The translations under genes and the position numbers were made by a program. A model generated the notes under the pieces. That model saw only the letters and a program-made list of their open reading frames with translations. It did not search any database and was not told the DNA's origin. From positions 2,790,001 to 2,854,000 of the forward strand of contig NZ_CP029487.1 of assembly GCF_002441855.2 (NCBI RefSeq): DNA of 64,000 nucleotides, in the 5' to 3' direction. Source of the DNA: Eubacterium maltosivorans. Its GTDB lineage: Bacteria; Bacillota; Clostridia; Eubacteriales; Eubacteriaceae. This document shows, piece after piece, positions 44,100 through 53,023 of this stretch (position 1 is its first letter; each line of letters begins with the position of its first letter).

Positions 44100-45320
44100 T
44101 TATGGCTGCTCAGGGGCCGGGTCGGGTTCAATAACCATGCTCCCGCTATTCCCTGCTTTATCGCAAATATTGACCATTAAAGGCGCATTTGAGATTTCAA
44201 AGGTCACCTGGTTTTCAGCCTCGTTGATGTTAACAGGAGGGATAGGTCCGGCATCCGAAGTGGCAGTTATGGCAGCGTAATCGACACCGGAGGAGTCGTC
44301 CTTTAAAGTCAGCACAATGGTCCCGTCGATGCACTCATAGGAAACCAGTTCTGGTATTTGTGTGTCTGTGGAGGCATTTGCCGCTTCCAGATTTTCTTCA
44401 GCAAGGGTATAGGGTTCCGGTTCAAGGGATTCTGTTGTATCATCTGCCGTTACAATGCTGTGATGAATGGCCGATGGCGCAATCAGCACCGCTCCGGTCA
44501 CCACTACCGTACAGGTTGCAGTGATAAGGGTCGAGGAATTTAAGGACGAGAAAAAGACAGAAAACTTGGAGTTGGCGGATATGGAGGATACCGCTTGTGC
44601 GGAGATGCCAGCAGCGCTTCCCTGCCCTGCCAGCTCAGAGCCGTGTTCCATCAGCGCGTAAAGGATACTGTCTGCCCTCGCTGTGTCCATGGCAAAATCG
44701 GTAAATCCCTTCTGGACAAAGGAAGCCAGCGTTCCAGTGAGCAGAAAACCAGGCATCCATCTGGGATGAAGTATATTTTTCATGTGCTCTCTGGCAGTTT
44801 GGATTTTGCGCTTAACCGTACTTTTCGACAACCCAGTAGCAAGAACGATTTCGTTTATTTTCAGCTCGTCAACAAAACGCATGATAAAAATAGTCCGCTC
44901 ATCCAGCGGAAGCGTCTGGAGCGCAGCGTTCAGCTCATCGCTGGCGGCTGTGAGAACAGCATGGGATTCTGGAGAAACATCCGGCCGTTCATCCTCGATA
45001 AAACACAGAAGCTCCTCGTCCGCCCGGCACTCATTCGTGTTGATCGGTGAGGAGATTTTATCGATACAGAGATTATAGGTAATCTGTTTCAGATAAGCGT
45101 AGGGATAGCGGATATTGGCGATTTTCTCGGGGTTTTTATAAAGGCGCAGAAAGGTCTCCTGGACAACGTCCTCTGCCATGCAGGCATCGCCGAGAAATTG
45201 ACAGGCCTGAAGAAACTGAAAGTTGTAGGCAAGCCGGTATACCTCCTCAAAGGCTGAACAGTCCCCTTTTCCATATGCCACGAGTAAGGATTCAATTTTT
45301 TTCTTAAGTTTTGGGCTCAT
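44100..45320 (-). CDS. Membrane-tethered ECF sigma factor with Ig-like domain (cassette 3)
   Basis: A 406-residue paralogue of sigma factors 1 and 2. Region 2 (CMAEDVVQETFLRLY; KQITYNLCIDKI), region 4 (LKINEIVLATGLSKSTVKRKI), a long linker, a membrane helix at about 264-284, an acidic stretch, and an Ig-like domain at 319-406 (DTQIPELVSY, SGVDY, CDKAGN). The frame is open to an ATG at 45392. The ATG at 45320 is preferred because it aligns exactly with the other two starts and lies after the conserved TTGACA-N17-TATCCT promoter. Transcription would start near 45329, at or beside another in-frame ATG, so the message may be leaderless or nearly so. Divergent from giant gene 3. Confidence 0.82.
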   Translation of the reverse strand: MSPKLKKKIESLLVAYGKGDCSAFEEVYRLAYNFQFLQACQFLGDACMAEDVVQETFLRLYKNPEKIANIRYPYAYLKQITYNLCIDKISSPINTNECRADEELLCFIEDERPDVSPESHAVLTAASDELNAALQTLPLDERTIFIMRFVDELKINEIVLATGLSKSTVKRKIQTAREHMKNILHPRWMPGFLLTGTLASFVQKGFTDFAMDTARADSILYALMEHGSELAGQGSAAGISAQAVSSISANSKFSVFFSSLNSSTLITATCTVVVTGAVLIAPSAIHHSIVTADDTTESLEPEPYTLAEENLEAANASTDTQIPELVSYECIDGTIVLTLKDDSSGVDYAAITATSDAGPIPPVNINEAENQVTFEISNAPLMVNICDKAGNSGSMVIEPDPAPEQP

Positions 45321-45335
45321 TTTATTCATGATTAT

Positions 45336-45364
45336 AGGATAGGCCAATCCCAGCATTCTGTCAA
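45336..45364 (-). promoter_or_regulatory. Sigma-A promoter of sigma factor gene 3
   Basis: Minus strand TTGACA, 17-base spacer, TATCCT. It falls inside the upstream extension of the reading frame, which argues against translation from 45392. Confidence 0.7.
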
Positions 45365-45398
45365 GAACAGAAAATTTTTTAGACACAGGCATAAAAAA

Positions 45399-45428
45399 TG
45401 AACCCTTTTTCCAAAAAAGATGGTCTAA
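45399..45428 (+). promoter_or_regulatory. ECF-type promoter of giant gene 3
   Basis: TGAACC, 17-base spacer, GGTCTAA, preceded by AAAAAA. Same spacing as the other two cassettes; one -10 base and one flanking base differ. Confidence 0.75.
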
Positions 45429-45570
45429 AAAATCAGGGAACGCTTTATCAGGGATTCTTGGAATCCGGTAAAAAAAAGTTTAAAATGACAGAAAAGAGCA
45501 AAACAGATATAAATAAGGAATATGAAGCTTCCCCTGAACAATAAAAAAGGTAAGAAGTGAGGAGAGTAAA

Positions 45571-48500
45571 ATGAGTGGCGCGAAAAAGGGAATAAGGTGT
45601 TTGGGATGCATGATGATGATTATCATCTTTCTGCTAGGCATGATGGCTGTGGCGATGCCGGAAACGGCGGAAGCGAAAAATGAAGATATAAGGGATGCCT
45701 ATGAGGCAGAAATTAAGTTTAAAACCTTTTCTGCAGAAGACGGGATACCCGTGTGGGATGGTATAAATAGTGTCACAACAAAGCCGGCAGGTGCGGATAT
45801 TACTGGAAATATATGTACGGTAACAACACCGGAGGCGTTGCGTTGGGCTATGACGCAGTACAGCACAAACAGCATTGCGAAAATTGTCATTGCAGCAGAT
45901 ATGGATATGGGCGGGCGTGAAGATGCTGTGCCGCCAAAATGGGAACCGGTAACGCTGACAGGAGCCATCAGCATTGAAGGCCAGCGGGATGGAAACTGCA
46001 GCTATTATGGTGGCAGGGAATACCCGACCCTATACAATTTAAATGTTGAGACTGCCAGTGGACATACGGGTTTTATTGCGTCAACGGGAAAGGATACTTC
46101 TCTAAAAAATTTATATTTCGACAGTGCGAAAATATGTACAACCGCCACTGGAGTACAGGGTGTTGCAGTTATTGGGTATGCAGATGATAGAGTTGCTATT
46201 GAAAGTATCGGTATTGAAAACTCTTTAGTAAAGACCGGGTTTTATGGAGCGAGTGGTTTAATCGGTAACTCAGCCCAAATTGCTAATGGTATAACAGTAA
46301 CAAATTGTTATGCTAAAAGGGTTTATATAACAGGAAGCCAATGCTGTGGTGGCTTATTTGGACCTATTTCTGGTGGGATTATCACCAATTGTTATGCTAT
46401 TGACGGTGCTGTTATTAATACCGGAGGCGGTCACTCTGGTGGTTTTGTCTCATGCAGCGGCGGATATACGATGAATAATTGTTTTACGAATAATGTGGTT
46501 TATAGCACACAATATACTGGTGGATTTGTGGGATGTCCAGAATTACGAAAAACTATTTTTAATAATTGCTGGGCCGCAGGCAGTGTAGAGGGAACAAGCA
46601 GCATCGGAGGTTTTACAGGACACACAAATACGACAGTTGAGTTTAATAATTGCTACTCTACAACAATGGTGGGCATGTTAAACAGCGGGACCAGCATGGG
46701 TGGTTTCGTTGGGTATGCCGCATCAAGTCCGAGTTTTAAAAATTGCTACGCGGCAGGTGAAGTCGGCGGCTTAACCACAGTGCCGGGAACCGCGGCGGCG
46801 TCTGTCGGCGGTTTTGTAGGCTCAAGCGCAAGCACAGCCACTTATTCAAACTGCTATTACGATAAACAGACCACTGCCATGGGTGAGTACGCCAAGGGCG
46901 GTACCACCGATAAGCAGGATGGAATCACAGGCCTCACCACCGAGGAGCTCCAGAAGCAGCCGATGGATGCCTACACCATTGAAAGCGGCTTATATCCGCA
47001 GTTAAATACGCTCGCAAACCCGGCAGATACAGCCTTTTCCTCTGATTACGAACGGCTGACTGCCAGGGCTTATTCAGCGGCTTCGGCATCCAGCGCAATC
47101 TTTAACGTTGAGAAGGATAAAAATACTGGGGCCATCAAGGGCTACGACACGGTTCGGAATATTTTAAAGCCGCCGACCTTCAGCAATAACACGGTGGTTG
47201 ACACCGGCAAATACAATGTCAAATGGACAGCCGGCAGCGACGCCAGCCCACTCCAGATTGAACAGACAAAAAAGGACGACAAAGGCGAACCGGTACTGGG
47301 CGCAGATGGAAACCCGGAAAAGGAGATGATCAATCCGCCGGTACTGACCATTGGACGCACCGTTAAAGAAGACGGGACATTGGTTCAGGATGACCATATC
47401 ACCAGGATGTACCCAGGTGTCGGCTGGGCAAATGTGGAGGTCGCTATGACAGAAGGTGAGAATACCGTTGTCGGTAAACGGGCCATGCGTATTATTCCTA
47501 CCACTACAATGTCTCTTGGCGAGAGTGACCATCCTCTGGCGCCGGGCTCTAAGGATTCTCGGATATATGTGGGACTGCAGAAAAATGACGGCGGGCTTGT
47601 CGCAGATGTTGACCAGAAATATAACCACCGGAACACCATTGCCTTTGTCAAGACCAGCGCAGAGGAATTGGATAATATTATGAAAAATTCAGGCGGTTCC
47701 AGTCTGTCAGCCATCCGATATAATCCGGATATTATAGATACCGGTTATACAAACATCGCTGTAGACAGCACAAATAATGACCGTGGAAAAATAACCACTA
47801 CGGTATATAAGGTGACAAAGGATAAGGACAACCCCGGCAAGGAAATTGAGACACTGATTTCAGATTTGTCTCAGAATAACCTGGACGCTAAATTTCGTGG
47901 AGAGAAAGATTTTACAAATGGCAGCGAGGATGTATCAGGAACGGCAACCTCTGACGACCGGGGAACCTATCGAATCAAGTATAGATGGGAAATACCTGTA
48001 GCGGGGGGTTCAGGTGCGGTCACGACCTATGAGGACAGTAAAACCCTCACCGTCACAGACCCCCTCACCATCACCTACTACAACAATGTAAAAGCAGAAG
48101 ACCCGGATGTGGCCGAATACGCAAATCCCGAAGGGTTTGATGAGGCTGACCGGAATACGGCTGAGGATAAAGCAGTATTTGACATCTACGGCGACAGCAC
48201 TGGCGAACGGACACTCAAGGCTGGCGACAGAACAACAGCGCTGCAGAAAAAAGTAACTGGCAATGACGGTGCGGAAACCACCATTGACGCCCCATCCCGT
48301 ATAGGATACACGTTCGCAGGCTGGTCAAAAAACAGCCAGGTGGTGCCAGACAGCACAAAGGATGAGGAAATGACAGATGGCGATATCCGTCTGGCTGATT
48401 TCAAACAGGAGCTGCAGGCATTTACAGCCGCCAATCCTGACAGCCCGGACTATACCGAGCCGGCCAATGCCTTTATTCCTGGTAAATCCATTGTGTCTGC

Positions 48501-51500
48501 GGATACAAAGGCATATGCGGTCTGGGAAAACAACGCCTATGATGTCCATTTCGATTTTGATCCGTCTGCCGCTGAACCGGCAAAACCCGGCGACGGCAGA
48601 ACTGTTAAGGACATCGCCTATAACGGCTCGGTCCAGGAAAATGATTTTCCCTCTTTTAACGGCGCGCCGATAGCCGAAAATTTTGTGGATACCACAGCAG
48701 TCGATGATGAAGGCAAGCCAAAATCCCGCCTTTTTACAGGCTGGAGCGTGGAGGACCCGTCGAAGGCTGTGGCACCGGCGGCAGAGACAGAGGAGGAAAA
48801 GGACAGTGCCTTTACAAAGGACAGCAAAATCACAAAGGATCTCTTTGGAAAAGAGGTCTTTGCCAGGGACGCGGAGAACGCAGCAGCCGGGAAAAACACG
48901 CAACTGGAAATCTACAGTGTATTCAAAGATGCCCAGATAACCTTTCTAGACAGCAGCCAGAAGCAGGTCGGTGATACCCCAGAGACAGCAGACCAGCTGA
49001 AGCAATATGGCGAAAAGGTCAATGTCTCAGCCGATAACACCTTTACCCTGCCAGATATGAACGCACAGGCAAACGCAAGGGCGGGCTATAAATTTCTGGG
49101 CTGGTCGGCCAAGCCACACACAGATTTTGCTGCGACAGACAAAGATTTTTCAGCTGCTGAGCTGATTTCTGAGGACAAGCTTGGAAAGGATTTTAAAGCG
49201 GACAGCCCCACAATACTATACGCTGTCTGGCAGAATACCGGTTATGTCATTACCTTTGACTACGGCCCCCAGGGGACAGAGGCAGCCAAGGTAAATATGG
49301 TTTACGGACAGGCCATCGGCGATAAACTGCCGGAAACGCCTCAGAATTGGATGGACAGCCAGGGGCAGCAATGGCGTTTTGACGGCTGGAAATTCGGGGA
49401 AGAAAGCATCACGGCTGAAACCGTCAAGAATGAAGGGCAGGTTTCAGGAGACGCCATGACAGCCAAGGCGCAATGGAAAAAGGTTTATGACATCCTGACC
49501 GCTAAGGTGGGTCATGGAACCATCGATCTTTCTAAAACAGTCGATGAGGGCAGCAGGTATTCTGTGAGCTGGAAAGCAGACGAGGGCTATCACGTCGCCC
49601 AGGTGATGATCGACAATGGCGTTCATGACGAGCTGCTGGGCAATGGACACAGCGGCAGCTATACACAGTCAAGGGCGGACAGAAACCGTACCGTTTATGT
49701 CATTTTTGAAAAGGACGCGGACGCCCCGTCCGGCGAGGCGGTCTATTATACCGTGCAGACCGTGAAAGTTGGCGGCGATGCCACCACTTCCCTGACAGAA
49801 ACCCAGACAATCGCAGCAGGTGAAAACCATACGGTGACATGGAACGCGGGTGATTTGTACCGGGTCACAGGAGTTGTTGTGGATGGTTCCGCGCGGCCCC
49901 TTCAGGATGGTGGAAGCTTTACCTTCAGTGATATGAACGCAGACCACAAGGTGGAAGTTCATTTTGAAGAAAAGCTGCCAGATAGCAGTCCCTCTGCCCT
50001 GCCGGGCTATTATACAGTGAGCACTGTCCGAAATGAAGGTGGTGTCATTACAGAAACCGGTGTGGTAAAAGAAGGTGCATCCAGAGAAATTGCATGGTCT
50101 GAGGATTCGGGTTATACTGTAAAATCCATTACCATTGATGGGCAGCCTGCAGGCGCGGATATTATGACAGCGAAAAAGGTGGTTTTCAATGATATCAGGG
50201 AGGATCACACAGTTAAAGCGGTTTTTGAAAAAAACGGCGAAAATCCACCGATTGATAAAGTACCTGTAGAGACGGTGCTTGTAGGAGGTCCGGGCGAAAT
50301 CAGCAGCTCTGCCGTCGTCGATAAGGACGAATCCTACAAGGTAGAGTGGAATGCCCCCGAAGACAAGCGGTATCTGGTTGATCATATTCTGGTCAACGGA
50401 GAGCGGCAGGAGGTGGCAGCGGAAGCAGTGACCACAGGACACATTGAGGTTAAGGCTGAAGCTGAAACAAAGGTAGAGGTTATCCTGAAGCCGAACCTGT
50501 TAAAAATTGCAACAATGGTAGAAGGCCAGGGCTCCATCGATCCGACAAAAACCGTTTTTTACAATGATGAAACCTATACGGTAGCCGCAAAAGCTTCAGA
50601 GGGCTGGTATGTCAAGAGCTATCAAATTGACGATGGTGAAGAACAGACAGTGTCCTCCCCGCAGCCTGCGGCTTTAATGTCAATGTCTGAGGATGAACCA
50701 CAGCCTGCGGGTGACAACAGTAGCGTTGTCATTGACGTACCATCAGACAGCAACAATAAAATCGTGGATAATCATCGCATAAAGGTGAAAACAGAGCGGC
50801 TGGATGGCAGCACGCCCACAGAATTATTTCCAGTAGCGACAGGAATGGAGGGCGGTACTGGCACCATCACTGCCGGAAGCTCTGTTGAAAAGGGTGGCAG
50901 CATGGAGGTTTCATGGATGCCCGACGAAGGCTATGCGACGGCCGGTGTTTCAGTGACTGCCAGTGGTGTCCCGATTCCTGTAAGCTATGCGGATAATCAT
51001 TTGATTTTAAGTGATATCGCAGATCCTTATCAGATAACCGTCCAGCTCAGGCCTGTTGAAAAGGCGCCGCCGGAGACGGTGCCCAAATACAGCGTCAGCA
51101 CCAGCATTACCGGTGCTCCCGGCGCGTCCATTACACCATCACTGGCTGGAAATATTGAAGAAGGAAGCAATATCAGTATTGACTGGAGCTGGTCCGATAC
51201 TGTCTATGAGGTCAAAGCCGTAAGGGTAGATGGCCAGCCACTCAGTGGTGCGGTAAAAGATTTGAGAAGCTATGCCTTCAGTCAAGTGAATACCGACCAC
51301 AGTATCGAGGTCGTTCTGGGAAAACCAGACACCAATCCGGCACCAGATACCGATGCGTTTAATATCACAACAGAGTGCACAACCGGCGGCAGCATCAGCG
51401 CTTCATCGGTGGTGGCAAGGGGTGATACCTCTACGGTAACCTGGGCACCGGACAGCAGTGATTATACGGTAAAGGCAATCTATATTGACGGTGTAAAAAG

Positions 51501-52971
51501 GGACGATCTGTTAACTACGGACTATGTTGCCTTTGAAAATGTCGTCCAAGATCATTTTATCGCTGTTGAATTCGGAAAGACCGGCTCTCCTGATGAACCG
51601 GAAAAGCCTGATGAGCCGGCCAAAACCTATACTATCACCACCGAAATCGTCGGCGGTATTGGAAGCATCATTGACAGCAGCCGGATTGTAGACGAAAATG
51701 AAACAGTTACCATCAGCTGGAAACCGGGCAGCAATGCCTATATCACAACAGTGATTATTGATAATGTTGTTCGTGATGACTTGAAGTCTGCCGGAAGCGT
51801 CACCTTTGAAAATATTACCGCAAACCACCGTGTGCAGGTAGTCTGTCAGCCCATACCGCCAACTCCGGGAGTACAGCACTGCATAACGGTTTCTAAAAAT
51901 GGACAGGGGCAGGTTAACGGTACAAAAACAGTCGAAACGGGTGCAACCTATGAAGTGTTCTGGGAAGCAGACAGAGGATGGCATGTGGAAAGTGTGAAGG
52001 TTGACAATACTCCGATTAAAAATCCGGAAAATAAAGGCAGTGTGAAGTTTGAAAAGATTGACACCGACCATCATGTTGAGGTTATTTTCAAAAAAGATAC
52101 AGATGAAACGCCATCAAAAGCATGGCCGGTTATCACAGGGATTATTGCTGGTAATGGAACCATCAGCGCAGGAAACAGCAGCGTTCCAGAGCATGGAGAT
52201 TATTCCGTCAGCTGGAAACCGGCTGAGGACTGGCATACTGCCAGGGTGTTCGTCAACAATGCTGAGCGCAAAGATTTACTGGATAAAAGCAGTGTCACAC
52301 TTACGAACATAACACAGACACAGACGGTACAGGTCGAGTTCGCAAAGGATACGGCACTGCCGCCTGAGCCTGATAACCCGGCGGAGCCTGATAAACCAGA
52401 AAATCCCGATGCATCAGGGCCTTCAATTGATCCGCCAAGTTTGGATATACCAGACACGAATGCAGAGGGCAGCGTACTGGATAAGATCCAGAAGGAAGCT
52501 GACAAAATCCTGCCGCGCACGGCTAAAGCCAGCAGTATTGCGCCAAATACTGGCATAAGGGATAGTGGTCAGAGTGCTGCCTCTGCTTCTAAAATAAGTG
52601 GAAAGCCTGGAAGAAAAACGCAGAAAAGCACTGTGGAGCGCTGGATCAGCGGCGAAGGTGAAAGCCTGCTCAGTCATATTGTCGGGAATAGTAGCAATGC
52701 GGCGATTCTGGGCAGCAGAGAGATATCCGTCTTTAACTTGCTGGCCGTTATGGGAGCAATGCTCTTGATGATGACATCTTTAAAGAAGAATAAGGTAATC
52801 CGCTGGACTACCACCTTGATATCCCTTGTATTATTAACGCTTTTCTTCCTCACGCAGCCCCTGAGCCTGAGCTTGAGGCTGTTTGATCCATGGTCTGTTA
52901 TTTTTGGACTGTTGGTTTTACTGGATGCGGCAGCAGTCTTTATCAGAAAGCGGAGCCATAAAATGTTCTAA
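45571..52971 (+). CDS. Giant repeat-rich surface protein 3
   Basis: A 2466-residue exported protein. Signal peptide at 1-35 (cleavage after AEA); PEALRWAM...DMDMGG at about 91-115; GLUG-type beta-helix with many NCY turns at about 157-430; linker with YDTVRNIL; InlB B-type repeats at about 904-1305; eleven divergent modules at about 1306-2260; a Pro/Asp/Glu linker (about 2262-2295); IAPNTGIRD at 2323-2331; a basic, Ser-rich spacer longer than in giants 1 and 2; then three membrane helices and a basic tail. Two short Ala/Met/Ser insertions in module 5 mirror those in giant 1. GAGGAGAG precedes the ATG. Surface adhesin or sensor by inference. Confidence 0.85.
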   Translation: MSGAKKGIRCLGCMMMIIIFLLGMMAVAMPETAEAKNEDIRDAYEAEIKFKTFSAEDGIPVWDGINSVTTKPAGADITGNICTVTTPEALRWAMTQYSTNSIAKIVIAADMDMGGREDAVPPKWEPVTLTGAISIEGQRDGNCSYYGGREYPTLYNLNVETASGHTGFIASTGKDTSLKNLYFDSAKICTTATGVQGVAVIGYADDRVAIESIGIENSLVKTGFYGASGLIGNSAQIANGITVTNCYAKRVYITGSQCCGGLFGPISGGIITNCYAIDGAVINTGGGHSGGFVSCSGGYTMNNCFTNNVVYSTQYTGGFVGCPELRKTIFNNCWAAGSVEGTSSIGGFTGHTNTTVEFNNCYSTTMVGMLNSGTSMGGFVGYAASSPSFKNCYAAGEVGGLTTVPGTAAASVGGFVGSSASTATYSNCYYDKQTTAMGEYAKGGTTDKQDGITGLTTEELQKQPMDAYTIESGLYPQLNTLANPADTAFSSDYERLTARAYSAASASSAIFNVEKDKNTGAIKGYDTVRNILKPPTFSNNTVVDTGKYNVKWTAGSDASPLQIEQTKKDDKGEPVLGADGNPEKEMINPPVLTIGRTVKEDGTLVQDDHITRMYPGVGWANVEVAMTEGENTVVGKRAMRIIPTTTMSLGESDHPLAPGSKDSRIYVGLQKNDGGLVADVDQKYNHRNTIAFVKTSAEELDNIMKNSGGSSLSAIRYNPDIIDTGYTNIAVDSTNNDRGKITTTVYKVTKDKDNPGKEIETLISDLSQNNLDAKFRGEKDFTNGSEDVSGTATSDDRGTYRIKYRWEIPVAGGSGAVTTYEDSKTLTVTDPLTITYYNNVKAEDPDVAEYANPEGFDEADRNTAEDKAVFDIYGDSTGERTLKAGDRTTALQKKVTGNDGAETTIDAPSRIGYTFAGWSKNSQVVPDSTKDEEMTDGDIRLADFKQELQAFTAANPDSPDYTEPANAFIPGKSIVSADTKAYAVWENNAYDVHFDFDPSAAEPAKPGDGRTVKDIAYNGSVQENDFPSFNGAPIAENFVDTTAVDDEGKPKSRLFTGWSVEDPSKAVAPAAETEEEKDSAFTKDSKITKDLFGKEVFARDAENAAAGKNTQLEIYSVFKDAQITFLDSSQKQVGDTPETADQLKQYGEKVNVSADNTFTLPDMNAQANARAGYKFLGWSAKPHTDFAATDKDFSAAELISEDKLGKDFKADSPTILYAVWQNTGYVITFDYGPQGTEAAKVNMVYGQAIGDKLPETPQNWMDSQGQQWRFDGWKFGEESITAETVKNEGQVSGDAMTAKAQWKKVYDILTAKVGHGTIDLSKTVDEGSRYSVSWKADEGYHVAQVMIDNGVHDELLGNGHSGSYTQSRADRNRTVYVIFEKDADAPSGEAVYYTVQTVKVGGDATTSLTETQTIAAGENHTVTWNAGDLYRVTGVVVDGSARPLQDGGSFTFSDMNADHKVEVHFEEKLPDSSPSALPGYYTVSTVRNEGGVITETGVVKEGASREIAWSEDSGYTVKSITIDGQPAGADIMTAKKVVFNDIREDHTVKAVFEKNGENPPIDKVPVETVLVGGPGEISSSAVVDKDESYKVEWNAPEDKRYLVDHILVNGERQEVAAEAVTTGHIEVKAEAETKVEVILKPNLLKIATMVEGQGSIDPTKTVFYNDETYTVAAKASEGWYVKSYQIDDGEEQTVSSPQPAALMSMSEDEPQPAGDNSSVVIDVPSDSNNKIVDNHRIKVKTERLDGSTPTELFPVATGMEGGTGTITAGSSVEKGGSMEVSWMPDEGYATAGVSVTASGVPIPVSYADNHLILSDIADPYQITVQLRPVEKAPPETVPKYSVSTSITGAPGASITPSLAGNIEEGSNISIDWSWSDTVYEVKAVRVDGQPLSGAVKDLRSYAFSQVNTDHSIEVVLGKPDTNPAPDTDAFNITTECTTGGSISASSVVARGDTSTVTWAPDSSDYTVKAIYIDGVKRDDLLTTDYVAFENVVQDHFIAVEFGKTGSPDEPEKPDEPAKTYTITTEIVGGIGSIIDSSRIVDENETVTISWKPGSNAYITTVIIDNVVRDDLKSAGSVTFENITANHRVQVVCQPIPPTPGVQHCITVSKNGQGQVNGTKTVETGATYEVFWEADRGWHVESVKVDNTPIKNPENKGSVKFEKIDTDHHVEVIFKKDTDETPSKAWPVITGIIAGNGTISAGNSSVPEHGDYSVSWKPAEDWHTARVFVNNAERKDLLDKSSVTLTNITQTQTVQVEFAKDTALPPEPDNPAEPDKPENPDASGPSIDPPSLDIPDTNAEGSVLDKIQKEADKILPRTAKASSIAPNTGIRDSGQSAASASKISGKPGRKTQKSTVERWISGEGESLLSHIVGNSSNAAILGSREISVFNLLAVMGAMLLMMTSLKKNKVIRWTTTLISLVLLTLFFLTQPLSLSLRLFDPWSVIFGLLVLLDAAAVFIRKRSHKMF
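49487..52350 (+). repeat. Eleven divergent InlB-like modules in giant protein 3
   Basis: Eleven modules of the type described for giant 1, with several Glu-Pro-Asp linkers (about 51590-51620). Module order matches giants 1 and 2 for modules 1-7. Confidence 0.8.
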
Positions 52972-52980
52972 ATAAAAGAA

Positions 52981-53023
52981 AACCCAACCTGCAGGCTGTT
53001 CCTGCAGATTGGGTTTGTTTTTT
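52981..53023. terminator. Bidirectional terminator between giant gene 3 and deoC
   Basis: Long hairpin: AACCCAA pairing with TTGGGTT outside, CCTGCAGG/CCTGCAG inside, then a T run. It marks the end of the three-cassette block. Confidence 0.85.

Noticed and set aside
45321-45392. N-terminal extension of sigma factor 3 starting at 45392
   Set aside because: The extension has no counterpart in sigma 1 or 2 and covers the conserved sigma-A promoter. Kept only as an alternative start.
33691-52971. Classical LPxTG sortase anchors on the giant proteins
   Set aside because: The nearest match is AP-x-TG, far from the membrane segments, and three helices follow instead of one. No sortase gene is in the window.
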